A DNA stretch of 64,000 nucleotides from Asticcacaulis sp. AC466 (GCF_000495815.1 NZ_AWGE01000012.1:124001-188000), one strand, 5' to 3'; positions 18,149 to 27,454 are shown, counted from the stretch's first letter. Translations and numbers: made by a program. The notes: generated by a model not told the origin, from the letters alone.

Positions 18149-20545
18149 ATGGATTTCAGTCGGCTCAGGTTCGCCCCTCGCATCAAGGCCCGTTTCGCGG
18201 GCTTGGGTGGCTGTGCGTTACTGCTGGCAGTCTTCGGTCTGGCGGCACCGGCTGTTCCGCAGGCAACCGATCCCGTCGCCGCGCCGATTCAGGCTGTTTC
18301 CGCAAATGCCCAGCCTTCGGATCCCAAGCCCTCCGATCTGAAGCCGTATGTGCCGACGGCAAGTTCTGCCGCAAGTCCCGTCACTGTCGCCAAAAAGCCG
18401 CGGCCCCATCCCAAACCTGCGACAGAAAGCGTTGTCCGCCCCCCCGTTGTCGCGCCCGGCGATCCGATTATTTACCAGATGCCGTCAAAGCCCGCCACGC
18501 CGATGGTGTCTCCGTCGTCCCCGCGCCCGCCGGTTATTGCGGCGCCTGGCGTAGGTGTGCCCAGAACCCTGCCGGCTTCGTCGTCTATTGTGCATGGCGT
18601 TGCGCCGGCGACCAGCACCCCCATCAGTCCTGAGGATATCGAAACCTTCACCGACTCAGTGGTGCGTACCCTGATGCAGCGCGATCATGTCTTGGGCGTC
18701 AGCGTCGCCGTCGTTCAGGGCAATACGCCCCTGCTGCTCAAGGGCTATGGCTATGACCGCCTGTCCCCCTTGCGCCGGGTTGACCCCAATACATCGATTT
18801 TCCGCATCGGATCCATTTCCAAGGCGTTCACCTGGATTGTGGCGCGTCAGGAAATTGAGGCCGGACGTATAAAGCTGGATGCGCCGATTGCCGGCTATCT
18901 GCCGACCGATGTCTTCACCGAGGACCGCCGGTACAAGCCGCTGACTTTGCGAAGCCTGATGGACCACACCTCGGGCTATGAAGATACCAGCCTGGGCCAC
19001 CTGTTCCAGCTGAACGGCGCGCACCTGGCAGGGCCTGACAGCTATTTTCGGGTGCACAAGCCCAAGCGCGTGCGTGAACCGGACGAATTCGCCTCCTATT
19101 CCAACTTCGGCGCCGGTCTGGCGGCGCGCGCCCTGCAACAGACCGCCAAGGCGCGCGACGTTCCCACCCTTATGGAATCACGCATCTTCCAGCCATTGGC
19201 CATGAAGCACACGTCCTTGCGTGAACCCTACACGATCGGCGTCGGCAATCTCGAAAACCTGCCTGATCCGCTGTCGCCGGAGCTGACGCGCGACCTGTCC
19301 GATGGCTTCATATGGGACGGCGCCACCTACGAAGCGCAACCCTTCGATCATGCTATTCCTCTGGCGGGCGCCTTGGGCGCGTCCTCCACAGCCCAAGATA
19401 TGGCGCAGGTTATGGCCGTGATGCTGGGCAACGGCCAGATCGACGGCATTCAATTGTTCAACGCCGATTCCGCCACCGCCTTCCGCACGCCGATGCTGAA
19501 AATGCCGGAAGGCTATAATGGCTGGCCCTCCGGTTTGATGATGCGGGAGACACCGTCCGGATATAAGGCCTATGGTCATTCCGGGGCGACCCTGTGGTTC
19601 AATTCGAACATGGTCCTTATTCCCGAACTGAACCTCGGCATCTTCATCAGCACCAATACCCAGACCGGCGGTGCCCTGGCGGCCAGCTTCCCGAATCTGC
19701 TGCTTGACCACCTGACCGGCGATCTGGTCCGGCCGCCGCTGATGCCGACCGCCAATAATGCCTATGCCCAGCATAAGGCCTATTATCAAGCGATCGAAGG
19801 CCAATATGTGTCGACACGCCGCGCCTATGGCGGCCTGGAAGGCGCGATTACCCGCCTGATCAATACAGTGACTGTCAGTGTCGATGCGGATGGCCGGTTG
19901 ATCCTTACAACCCAGAACGGCCTGTCAGCGTTCGTCCCGGCTTCGGCGGCGGGCTTCTTTACCCAGCAGGATGCCGAAGACCCGGGGCCGGCGCAGCAGA
20001 CCGGCGGCCTGCACTTCCTGTTCAATGCCGATGGCACTCAGGTGAATGCCTTTGAGACTGCCACCAATGTCGCGCGCTATGAACGCATTGGCTGGTGGCA
20101 TAGTCCGATGACGCTGAATGTCATGACCCTGCTCATGATTGCCACCTGTATCTTTGTCTGGCTGTCGCTGGCCAAGGGACCGGCGCGGCACGAACACCCG
20201 ACCGAATGGCAGAGCCGCGCCACCCTGATTTCGATCTGTCTGTCGGTGTTGTGGCTGGCCGCCATTTTCGTCTTCCATAGCTGGCGGGCGCAATTGGCGG
20301 AAGACCCCGGCAGCCTCTTCACGCGTTGGCCTAGCGGCCAGGTGCGACTGGCCTCTGGCCTGGCCCTCATCGCGTCACTGGGGACGATTTACCAGGTCGC
20401 CACCTATTACTTCGTCTATAGCACCCGTGGCCGCGATGGCTGGCCGATGTGGCAGAAACTGGCTCACGCTGTGTTGTTGGCCTATTGGCTGCTCTATGTG
20501 CTGCTTCTGACTGTATGGGGCGCATTGGAGTGGTGGAGCTGGTAA
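18149..20545 (+). CDS. Membrane-anchored serine hydrolase (beta-lactamase / penicillin-binding-protein family)
   Basis: About 798 residues. An N-terminal signal or anchor (GCALLLAVFGLAAP) is followed by a long Pro/Ala/Ser-rich linker to about residue 160. The class-C beta-lactamase-like domain has the nucleophile motif SISK in FRIGSISKAFTW, tyrosine in ASYSNFGAG, and HSG in YGHSGATLWF. After a beta-rich region come about four transmembrane segments at the C-terminus (VMTLLMIATCIFVWLSLA and further). Such proteins are peptidases or esterases; true beta-lactamase activity is not implied. The start could also be GTG at 18095. It stands alone, with no neighbouring cell-wall genes. Confidence 0.88.
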   Translation: MDFSRLRFAPRIKARFAGLGGCALLLAVFGLAAPAVPQATDPVAAPIQAVSANAQPSDPKPSDLKPYVPTASSAASPVTVAKKPRPHPKPATESVVRPPVVAPGDPIIYQMPSKPATPMVSPSSPRPPVIAAPGVGVPRTLPASSSIVHGVAPATSTPISPEDIETFTDSVVRTLMQRDHVLGVSVAVVQGNTPLLLKGYGYDRLSPLRRVDPNTSIFRIGSISKAFTWIVARQEIEAGRIKLDAPIAGYLPTDVFTEDRRYKPLTLRSLMDHTSGYEDTSLGHLFQLNGAHLAGPDSYFRVHKPKRVREPDEFASYSNFGAGLAARALQQTAKARDVPTLMESRIFQPLAMKHTSLREPYTIGVGNLENLPDPLSPELTRDLSDGFIWDGATYEAQPFDHAIPLAGALGASSTAQDMAQVMAVMLGNGQIDGIQLFNADSATAFRTPMLKMPEGYNGWPSGLMMRETPSGYKAYGHSGATLWFNSNMVLIPELNLGIFISTNTQTGGALAASFPNLLLDHLTGDLVRPPLMPTANNAYAQHKAYYQAIEGQYVSTRRAYGGLEGAITRLINTVTVSVDADGRLILTTQNGLSAFVPASAAGFFTQQDAEDPGPAQQTGGLHFLFNADGTQVNAFETATNVARYERIGWWHSPMTLNVMTLLMIATCIFVWLSLAKGPARHEHPTEWQSRATLISICLSVLWLAAIFVFHSWRAQLAEDPGSLFTRWPSGQVRLASGLALIASLGTIYQVATYYFVYSTRGRDGWPMWQKLAHAVLLAYWLLYVLLLTVWGALEWWSW

Positions 20546-20589
20546 GGCTTCGGATCGAAATCTGATTTTTTCCCCGGCATCCTTCTGGG

Positions 20590-21451
20590 ATGGACGGATC
20601 GCCCCCAGATAAAGCCAAACCGAAGCAAACGCCGACCGAGCGCCGGGCCAGGCAGCGCGCGGCCAATACGGGCCGGGCGGAAAAGATGCATATTGCGCGC
20701 ATAGCCGACACGGCGGCATTGCCCTCAGCCGAACCGCCGCGCCTGAATATCGGCTGTTCCGGCTGGTTCTACTGGGACTGGAAAGGCGGCTTCTACCCGA
20801 CCCAGATGCCGACGAACCAGTGGTTCGCGCACTACGCCGATCATTTCGACACGGTGGAAATTAATGCGTCCTTCTATAGCTGGCCGACAGTTGCGGCTGT
20901 CCGGAAGTGGGCGGAGCCGGTGCGCGACCGCGATTTTCGCTTTACGGTCAAAGTCAGCGAACTGATCACGCACGTCAGGCGGTTCGACGACGTGCGTGAG
21001 TTGATCCTGGATTTCGGTTACATCGCCGACCTACTGGGACCGCATATGGGCTGTTTCCTGTTCCAGCTTCCGGCCAGTTTCACCTACAGCCCGCAACGTC
21101 TCGACGCCATCGTCCGTCGATGCCCGGCGACGTAATGTCGTGGAATTTCGCCATGCCTCATGGTGGAACGACACGGTCCGTGCCACCTTTCGCGACGCCG
21201 GGATTATCTTTTGCACCGTATCCGCACCCAACCTGCCCGACGAGCTGATGGTCACGGGCGATGAGGTTTACCTGCGTTTCCACGGGGCGGAAAACTGGTA
21301 CAGGGACGACTATGGCGACGCTGTCCTCGCCGATTGGGCGGATCGGATCGGCCAGTCCGGGGCAAAGCGTGTCTGGGCCTATTTCAACAACACCATGCGC
21401 GGCCACGCCATCCATAATGCCCAGGATTTGCGTCAGCGCTTAAGCGCGTAG
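20590..21451 (+). pseudogene. DUF72 family protein gene, interrupted by a frameshift
   Basis: The first frame (20590-21135) encodes a charged N-terminus, then the DUF72 start LNIGCSGWFYWDWKGGFYP, DTVEINASFYSWP, FRFTVKVSELITH and GCFLFQLPASFTYSPQRLDAIV. It stops at TAA 21133. The second frame (visible from about 21115, GTG at 21140) continues exactly where the family would: RRNVVEFRHASWW, EVYLRFHG and VWAYFNNTMRGHAIHNAQ. The frames differ by one base, so a one-base insertion or two-base deletion near 21110-21132 would explain it. DUF72 resembles TIM barrels and is of uncertain function. A sequencing error or programmed shift remains possible. Confidence 0.85.
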
Positions 21452-21801
21452 ACTCGGATATGAATCTGCTCGCGGTCGCCCGGATGCCGTTCGACTAAAA
21501 GGCGGGCGACCTGGCTGTCGTCATGGAACACAAAGCCCTTGATGGCGTCCAGCAATGCCTTGGCCAGGTTATCGAGATCCATCCACGGCGGATCGCCGAT
21601 ATGTTCCATGCGAATTTCCACGGCATAGTCACCCCAGGCGGCCCGGCTGCCGCGCCATTCCTTGCGGAAAAACTCATAGACCAAGGGTTTGTAATATTTG
21701 GCCTGGGTGGTCAGGCCATCGATCATGATTTCGATGCCATCGGCGGTTTCGCGCGCCCGGACCTTGCCCGCCAGGGTCCATTCGCCCAGTCCGTCCGTCA
21801 C
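21433..21801 (-). CDS. RusA-like Holliday-junction resolvase family protein
   Basis: The 122-residue protein carries the RusA signature WMDLDNLAKALLDAIKGFVFHDDSQVARL (about residues 75-100). Its aspartates (D-x-D-N, then DD) are the metal-binding catalytic residues in RusA. RusA resolves Holliday junctions and is often phage-derived, but here the gene is embedded in a chromosomal operon. It starts at GTG 21801, overlapping the cyclophilin stop by four bases (GTGA), so translation is probably coupled. Its last 19 bases overlap the end of the convergent DUF72 gene. Confidence 0.8.
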   Translation of the reverse strand: MTDGLGEWTLAGKVRARETADGIEIMIDGLTTQAKYYKPLVYEFFRKEWRGSRAAWGDYAVEIRMEHIGDPPWMDLDNLAKALLDAIKGFVFHDDSQVARLLVERHPGDREQIHIRVYALKR

Positions 21802-22646
21802 GGGATCACACGGGCCGGAACGGTGATGTCACAGATCGAAAAGTCCGCGCCTTTTTCCGCCCGGACGCGGGTCACCTGCGCTGCGAAGGCGGCGCTTTGC
21901 GTGTCCATGATTTCAAGCTTGGGCGCCGCAGTCATATCGGCCAGAACCTGCACCCGGCGCATGGCGTCCGGGTGTGCGGGCGGCTCGCCTGCGTTCAGCG
22001 CCTGCAGAACTTCTCCGCCGGCGACGACCTGACCGAATAGGGTGTATTCATGGTCCAGCCGCTGGGTTGGGGCCAGCATGAAATAGATTTCCGAATTGGC
22101 GGAATCGACCGGCGTGTCATCCCGGCCCATGCCCATCGTGCCTGTGCAATGGCTGGCCCAGGCGTGAACGGCATGGTCTTGATTGACGGCCATGCGGCCT
22201 TCGTCGACCGAAACATAGGGCAGGGCGCCCATGAAGCCTTCGTTGAGCCCGGCCGGACGCGCCACGACGGTATGCGCCATGCCGGCGTTCAGCCGGAAGC
22301 GGAATTCCGGTGCGAGGTTCGCCAATTCCGTCTTGCCGCCATCGTGGTTGTTGGGATTGCCGGTCTGGGCGACGAAGCCCGGAATGACGCGATGAAACAG
22401 CAGGCCGTCATAGCTGCCGCGACGGGCCAGAAGCTTGACCCGCTCGACGGCGTGTGGCGCCATTTCGGCATGCAGCTCGACAAAGACGCGGCCTTTATCG
22501 GTATCGATCACTAGAACATTCTGCGGGTCGGCGACGCGCCAGTCGGACGCGGCTGCGGGCGCCGCACCGATAATGGTGGCCGTTGCTGCCAAGGCGGCCG
22601 AAACGGCGGCAGGCAAAAGGAACCACCGGTGGAGGCTGTGTTGCAT
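21798..22646 (-). CDS. Secreted cyclophilin-type peptidyl-prolyl cis-trans isomerase
   Basis: The 282-residue protein has a signal peptide (MQHSLHRWFLLPAAVSAALA, cleavage near AAPAAAS) and a cyclophilin domain. Motifs are GRVFVELHAEMAPHAVERV, YDGLLFHRVIPGFVAQTGNPN and EIYFMLAPTQRLDHEYTLFGQVV. It should catalyse proline isomerisation in periplasmic proteins. The FHRVI and Q..N core is kept, but other active-site residues are divergent. An extra C-terminal 50 residues contains two cysteines. The start at 22646 is chosen because the longer frame encodes Arg-rich sequence that would bury the signal. The P450 gene ends 11 bp upstream and RusA-like overlaps downstream. Confidence 0.88.
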   Translation of the reverse strand: MQHSLHRWFLLPAAVSAALAATATIIGAAPAAASDWRVADPQNVLVIDTDKGRVFVELHAEMAPHAVERVKLLARRGSYDGLLFHRVIPGFVAQTGNPNNHDGGKTELANLAPEFRFRLNAGMAHTVVARPAGLNEGFMGALPYVSVDEGRMAVNQDHAVHAWASHCTGTMGMGRDDTPVDSANSEIYFMLAPTQRLDHEYTLFGQVVAGGEVLQALNAGEPPAHPDAMRRVQVLADMTAAPKLEIMDTQSAAFAAQVTRVRAEKGADFSICDITVPARVIP

Positions 22647-22657
22647 CGGACTGTGTC

Positions 22658-23905
22658 CTATACCGTCACGTCCAGCCGCACCAGCCCGCGCACGCCGGGG
22701 ACGGCGCGCCATTCGGACGATGTGCCGTCCGCGCGGCGCAGGTTCGGGAATCGTTCGAACAGTTTGAGGAGCGCAATTTGCCCTTCCTGGCGCGCCAGAG
22801 GGGCGCCGACGCAAATATGCGCCCCCGCGCCGAACGCCATGTGCGGGTTGGGGCGTCGGTTTATGTCAAACGCATGGGGCGCGTCGAAACGGTCCGGGTC
22901 ACGATTGGTGGCGATCAGGCTGACCACCAGGGCATCGCCGGCATGGTACGGGCAGCGCGACACTTTCCCGTCCTCTTTGGGAAAGCGCGCAGTGAACGAA
23001 ATCGGCGGTTCATAACGCAGGATTTCCTCGACGGCTGGCTGGATGAGGGCGGGCGTAGCGAGGATGGCATCGCGCGCGTCAGGGTGATCGAGCAGCAAGG
23101 AGACGCCGTTGGCGATCAGGTCGGACGTGGTCAGATGACCCGCCACCAATACGGCAAACAGGTTATGCAGGATTTCATTGTCATCGATGGGGGCGCCGGC
23201 AGCCTGGGCGGCCAGCAGGTCGCTGACCAGGTCGTCTTGCGGGTCTGCGCGGCGCGCCGCCATCAGGGTCTGAAAGTGGCCGAGAATGCCACGCCGGCCG
23301 TCCAGCGCCATTTCTTCCTGCTCTGCCGATTTTGTCGGGTCGAAGGCGACTTGCCCCGCTTCCGTCCAGCGTTTCAGGTCTTCGAGGCTGTCGTCCGGGC
23401 AGCCCATGAGAGCGCCCAGGACACGCAGGGGAATCTGGGCGGCATAATCGGCCACCACGTCAAAGCTGTCGCGACCTGATAAGGCGTCGAGGCGGGCGTC
23501 GATGATCTGCGACACCCGGGCCTGCATGGCGGCGGCGCGTTTGAGGAAGGCTTCGGCGATGATGTTGCGGACACGGGTATGATCTTCGCCGTCCAGGATG
23601 ACAATCGAGTCATGTCGGCCAAATTCGGCCTCTACGGCGGCATTCAGCCGTCGCACATTGGCGATGACCGGATTGTTCGGCGCGGCATTATTGAAATTAC
23701 GCGACAGGCCCGGGTCGCGAAGGGTTTCACGTCCGTCGGCGTAGGATGTAATGAGCATGGCAGGCAACATGCCATCATGTTCGACCGGACGGTCTGCCCG
23801 CTGAGGGTCAAGCAAGGCGTGCGGATTGTCGCGGAAATTCGGGTTTAGTTCGGAATATTCAAAGAGCAGAAAACGTGGTGGGCTAGGGCTCGACGCGTCA
23901 GGCAT
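22658..23905 (-). CDS. Cytochrome P450
   Basis: The 415-residue bacterial class I P450 has I-helix LVAGHLTTSDLIANG (Ala-Gly-His-x-Thr-Thr), E-x-x-R in EEILRYEPP, and the heme loop FGAGAHICVGAPLARQE, with the ligand cysteine near residue 363. It needs ferredoxin and ferredoxin reductase partners, which are not adjacent. The substrate is not readable; the sequence resembles CYP101/CYP107-type soluble enzymes. It is the first gene of a compact unit with the cyclophilin and RusA-like genes, a functionally mixed group. Confidence 0.95.
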   Translation of the reverse strand: MPDASSPSPPRFLLFEYSELNPNFRDNPHALLDPQRADRPVEHDGMLPAMLITSYADGRETLRDPGLSRNFNNAAPNNPVIANVRRLNAAVEAEFGRHDSIVILDGEDHTRVRNIIAEAFLKRAAAMQARVSQIIDARLDALSGRDSFDVVADYAAQIPLRVLGALMGCPDDSLEDLKRWTEAGQVAFDPTKSAEQEEMALDGRRGILGHFQTLMAARRADPQDDLVSDLLAAQAAGAPIDDNEILHNLFAVLVAGHLTTSDLIANGVSLLLDHPDARDAILATPALIQPAVEEILRYEPPISFTARFPKEDGKVSRCPYHAGDALVVSLIATNRDPDRFDAPHAFDINRRPNPHMAFGAGAHICVGAPLARQEGQIALLKLFERFPNLRRADGTSSEWRAVPGVRGLVRLDVTV

Positions 23906-23961
23906 GCAGACTTCTCCAGAGCGGCGCGCCTCGTGTGCGCCGCTGTTCGCAGGTGCAAACC

Positions 23962-26262
23962 TTAGGCCCGATCCACAAAGCTGTCGATAACCTTCTTATC
24001 GCCGGAGGTCTCGAAATTGACGACAAGCTTGTTGCCTTCAATTTCGACGATTTCGCCATAGCCGAATTTCATATGGAAGACACGTTCCCCAAGCTTGAAA
24101 TTCTTGGCGGACGGCTTGGGCGGTGGGGACGGGCGATGCGGCGTTGACTTCGGCGCCAGACGCGACATGTCTATGCCGCTCAGATTGCCGCCGAAATCGC
24201 TGGATGCCGCCTTTTTGGTATAGTTGGGTTCATAACCCGCGCGGTCCCACCGGCTCTGCTGCGATTGCCAGCCCTGACCGGCATAGCCGGTCTGCGATGT
24301 CGCCTCGACATTTTCGATCGGCAACTCATCGACGAAACGTGACGGAATCTGGTTGGTCCAGCGGCCATAGACCTGACGATTGGCGACGAAGGAAATCTTG
24401 GCTTCCTGACGTGCGCGGGTAATGCCGACATAGGCCAGACGGCGTTCTTCTTCCAGGGCGCGCAGCCCATTTTCATCCATTGATCGTTGCGACGGGAAGA
24501 TACCTTCTTCCCAGCCCGGCAGATAGACCACTGGAAATTCCAGCCCCTTGGCGGCGTGCAGCGTCATCAGACGGACGCTGTCGCCGCCATTGTCACGTTC
24601 CAGGTCCATGACGAGCGAGACGTGTTCCAGAAAGGCTTCGAGATTATCGAAGGCCTGCATGGAATCGCCGAGTTCCTTCAGGTTGTCCAAGCGCGTCGCG
24701 CCGGAGGTTTTGTCGGCGCGTTGCATGTCGTAATAGCCGGTGTCGGTCAGGACCGTATCGAGCAGGACATCGGCCTGGGTGTCTTTGCTCAGGTCCAGCC
24801 AGCGCTGGAAGTCGCGCAGGAAGCCGATCAGCGGCGTCTTGGTGCGGGATGGCAGTTCGTCCGTCTGCACCAGGTCGCGCACGGCGGTCATGACACTCAC
24901 CCCGGCCAGACGGGCCTGCTGCAACAGTTTCTGCACGGTCGCATCGCCTATGCCGCGCTTCGGGACATTGATGATGCGTTCAAAGGCCAGATCGTCATCA
25001 GGCGATTGGATCAAGCGCAGATAGGCGATGGCGTCACGAATTTCGGCCCGTTCGAAGAAGCGCGGCCCGCCTACCACGACATACGGTATCTGCAACATGA
25101 CGAAACGTTCTTCGAACGCCCGCATCTGGAAGGAGGCCCGCACCAATATGGCCATGTCCGACCATTTGCGCGGCGATGTATCGCGCGTGCCCTTGTGCAG
25201 CCGTTCCATGTCCTCGGCCACGAACTGCGCCTCGGCGGCGCCGTCCCATAGCCCCTGGACCTGGACCTTGTCGCCGCCGACCTGATCGGTGAACAGAGTC
25301 TTGCCAAGGCGGGCCGTATTGGCCTTGATCAGGCCGGCGGCGGCGCCCAGAATATGCTGGGTGGAGCGGTAGTTGCGTTCCAGCCGGATAATCTTTGCGC
25401 CGGGATAGTCCCGCTCGAATTTGAGGATATTGTCGACTTCGGCGCCGCGCCAGCCATAGATCGATTGGTCGTCGTCGCCGACGCAGCACAGGTTGCGATC
25501 GGCATTGGTCAGGATGCGCAGCCACAGATATTGCGCGATGTTGGTGTCCTGATATTCGTCGACCAGCACATATTTGAAGCGTTTATGATAGTGCTCCAGA
25601 ATGTCGGCGTGCTTGGTCAGGATCTCCAGATTGTGCAGCAGCAGATCGCCGAAATCGCAGGCATTGAGGATGCGCAGGCGGTCTTGGTACATCTGGTACA
25701 GTTTGATGCCCTTATTGCCGCCGAATTCGGCGCCATCGCCCCCCTTGACCTTGTCCGGCGTGAGCCCTTTGTTTTTCCACTGGTCGATCTGCCACGCGAA
25801 GGATTTCGGCGTGTACCGCTTTTGGTCGATATTCTCCTGCTCGAAAATGGCTTTCAGCAGGCGTACCTGATCGTCATCGTCAAGAATGGTGAAGCTGGAC
25901 TTCAGTCCGACGAGTTCGGCATGCCGTCGCAGAATCTGGGCGGCAATGGAATGGAAGGTGCCGAGATGGCTGAGGCCCTCGGCCGACGCCCCGACCAGCT
26001 TTTGCGTCCGCTCGCGCATTTCACGCGCGGCCTTGTTGGTAAAGGTGACGCACAGGATTTCCCAGGGCCGCGCCAGCCCTTGCGCCAGGATATGGGCGAT
26101 GCGGGTAGTGAGCACGCGGGTTTTACCCGTACCTGCCCCGGCAAGCACGAGGACGGGGCCTTGCGTAGTACGCACGGCGGCTTCCTGCTCGGCATTCAAG
26201 CCGGCAAAAAAATCGGATTTAACGGCAGCCATCTGGCTGATTGACGGGGAGCTGGATTCCAT
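23962..26262 (-). CDS. uvrD: UvrD/PcrA-type superfamily 1 DNA helicase
   Basis: The 766-residue 3'-5' helicase acts in nucleotide excision and mismatch repair. Motifs in order: Q-motif LNAEQEAAV (about residues 21-29), Walker A LAGAGTGKTRVLTTRI, motif Ia FTNKAAREM, motif II VDEYQDTN, motif III GDDDQSIYGWRGA, motif IV RLERNYRST, motif V VRLMTLHAAKGLEFPVVYLPG and motif VI RLAYVGITRAR. The C-terminal tail (about residues 710-766) reads FKLGERVFHMKFGYGEIVEIEGNKLVVNF, a Tudor-like fold typical of PcrA/UvrD. No alphaproteobacterial LexA box (GTTC-N7-GTTC) was found upstream. Confidence 0.96.
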   Translation of the reverse strand: MESSSPSISQMAAVKSDFFAGLNAEQEAAVRTTQGPVLVLAGAGTGKTRVLTTRIAHILAQGLARPWEILCVTFTNKAAREMRERTQKLVGASAEGLSHLGTFHSIAAQILRRHAELVGLKSSFTILDDDDQVRLLKAIFEQENIDQKRYTPKSFAWQIDQWKNKGLTPDKVKGGDGAEFGGNKGIKLYQMYQDRLRILNACDFGDLLLHNLEILTKHADILEHYHKRFKYVLVDEYQDTNIAQYLWLRILTNADRNLCCVGDDDQSIYGWRGAEVDNILKFERDYPGAKIIRLERNYRSTQHILGAAAGLIKANTARLGKTLFTDQVGGDKVQVQGLWDGAAEAQFVAEDMERLHKGTRDTSPRKWSDMAILVRASFQMRAFEERFVMLQIPYVVVGGPRFFERAEIRDAIAYLRLIQSPDDDLAFERIINVPKRGIGDATVQKLLQQARLAGVSVMTAVRDLVQTDELPSRTKTPLIGFLRDFQRWLDLSKDTQADVLLDTVLTDTGYYDMQRADKTSGATRLDNLKELGDSMQAFDNLEAFLEHVSLVMDLERDNGGDSVRLMTLHAAKGLEFPVVYLPGWEEGIFPSQRSMDENGLRALEEERRLAYVGITRARQEAKISFVANRQVYGRWTNQIPSRFVDELPIENVEATSQTGYAGQGWQSQQSRWDRAGYEPNYTKKAASSDFGGNLSGIDMSRLAPKSTPHRPSPPPKPSAKNFKLGERVFHMKFGYGEIVEIEGNKLVVNFETSGDKKVIDSFVDRA

Positions 26263-26418
26263 ACGCCTCAGTTAATCCCTGTTCGCCCGCCCGCCAAGAG
26301 GCAAATGCCGGCGAAAGCGCAAATCAGCACAAAAAGTGAACAGCGCCTCGTATCGTCGCAATTCGGTTATTACCCGGCTAGATCGGCATCTGGCCGGGCA
26401 TAACAATCTGACGCCGTG

Positions 26419-26435
26419 GAATAACATTGTTATTC
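26419..26435. promoter_or_regulatory. Perfect palindrome between uvrD and the RHH_4 gene
   Basis: GAATAACA-T-TGTTATTC has perfect 8-bp arms around one central base, about 157 bp upstream of uvrD and 74 bp downstream of a ribbon-helix-helix gene. A related ATAACAA sequence lies at about 26400-26406. Operator function is inferred from symmetry only. Confidence 0.4.
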
Positions 26436-26508
26436 TGTGGGCTTTAAAAAATCCCGCTGCAACTTTCACGCGCCAGTTTAGCGCATGACAAAGGCGTGCG
26501 GGATCCGG

Positions 26509-26748
26509 TCAGGCTTTCTTACGTTTGGCGCCAGGACTTTTGCTTTGTGTATAAGCTAGTGCCGACAGGCGGCAGAAGGACGCCAACAGGCTTTCGCCGC
26601 GGTTGGAATCAAGTTCTGCAATCAAGGCGGCGAGGCTGATTCGACGATCTTTGGACATGGTTTCAAGAACCGCCCAAAATTCGGGTTCTAATGCGACTGA
26701 TGTGGCGTGACCTGCCAGGTTGACGGAACGTTTTTTTAGACCAGGCAT
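26509..26748 (-). CDS. Ribbon-helix-helix (RHH_4) domain protein
   Basis: The 79-residue protein has the RHH_4 pattern KKRSVNLAGHATSVALEPEFWAVLETMSKDRRISLAALIAELD: a beta strand, then two helices. A conserved SNRGESLLASFCRL segment and a basic tail (SPGAKRKKA) follow. Ribbon-helix-helix proteins bind DNA as dimers; the target of RHH_4 members is generally unknown. From memory, in many alphaproteobacteria such genes sit beside DUF4169, fumC and sspB. Here DUF4169 is immediately upstream and the other two lie 9-18 kb away. Confidence 0.9.
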   Translation of the reverse strand: MPGLKKRSVNLAGHATSVALEPEFWAVLETMSKDRRISLAALIAELDSNRGESLLASFCRLSALAYTQSKSPGAKRKKA

Positions 26749-26907
26749 TACTTTTCTCCCATTTCATGAAGCCTTGCCCTTATGCAACCCGGTACAGACG
26801 AGGGTCCGTCGCGCGCGATCGGGAGAAGATTATTCATGGTGACCTCTGGTATTATTTAACCTTGTGTTGTTATTGAAAGATAATCTGTGGTCTTTTATTG
26901 TAAGTCG

Positions 26908-27105
26908 TCAACCGTTTTTATTGTCGGGCCCAGATTTCAGACGGTGGGCGTCGACTTTTTCGGCGTCCCTCTTTTGCTTTGTCTTTTCGATTTTTCTAAC
27001 ATGGGTTGAAATGCCGTACAGGATGCGGTTTTCCGCCGCCTGCGCGGATTTCTCGCTTTTTGCCTTGGCTTTCCGGGCTTTATTGAGATTGATTAGCTCA
27101 GCCAT
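26908..27105 (-). CDS. DUF4169 family small protein
   Basis: From the ATG at 27105 it is 65 residues: MAELINLNKARKAKAKSEKS, AAENRILYGISTHVRKIE, then a basic helix ending DAHRLKSG. This Lys/Arg/Ala-rich, fully helical pattern, with N-terminal (I/L)INL and AENR, is the DUF4169 signature. The function is unknown. The longer frame to 27186 adds 27 residues without family resemblance. It lies 160 bp upstream of the RHH_4 gene on the same strand, a pairing I recall from other alphaproteobacteria. Confidence 0.85.
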   Translation of the reverse strand: MAELINLNKARKAKAKSEKSAQAAENRILYGISTHVRKIEKTKQKRDAEKVDAHRLKSGPDNKNG

Positions 27106-27231
27106 CCGTGTCTTATCCTCTATTTCGCCTTTTAGTGCGTCGTCATAGTATACGGTAACCTCTTCCGTTCGCTTCATAACATCCATGATCGTTCGCTTGC
27201 GCTTTCAAGTAAATGGTTCGTCACATTCGGG

Positions 27232-27335
27232 CTGTGGACTGGCCAAATTGGGTTGATTTCAAGCAAAAATAAAGCTGTTTTAAGCATGGTGAAGACGGTT
27301 TTAAGTATACTCTTTCGCTTCGGATGAGTCCACAG
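27232..27335. other. Inverted-repeat-bounded segment upstream of yccF
   Basis: CTGTGGACT (27232-27240) and AGTCCACAG (27327-27335) form a perfect 9-bp closing stem around 86 nt. The interior contains two GNTTTTAAG-like repeats (about 27271 and 27296). A structured RNA or regulatory leader is possible; no known class is recognised and no T-tract follows. Confidence 0.3.
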
Positions 27336-27454
27336 GTCAGGCGGTTCCCCCCGTGTATCAGCCTACCGCATGTCAATCTCGTCCCATATAACCGAAATTT
27401 AACATGATCGCGGTGCCGAAACGACTATAGTGATAACGGATGAAAGGACTCCGC

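Noticed and set aside
26263-26508. LexA-type SOS box upstream of uvrD
   Set aside because: No GTTC-N7-GTTC sequence was found on either strand.
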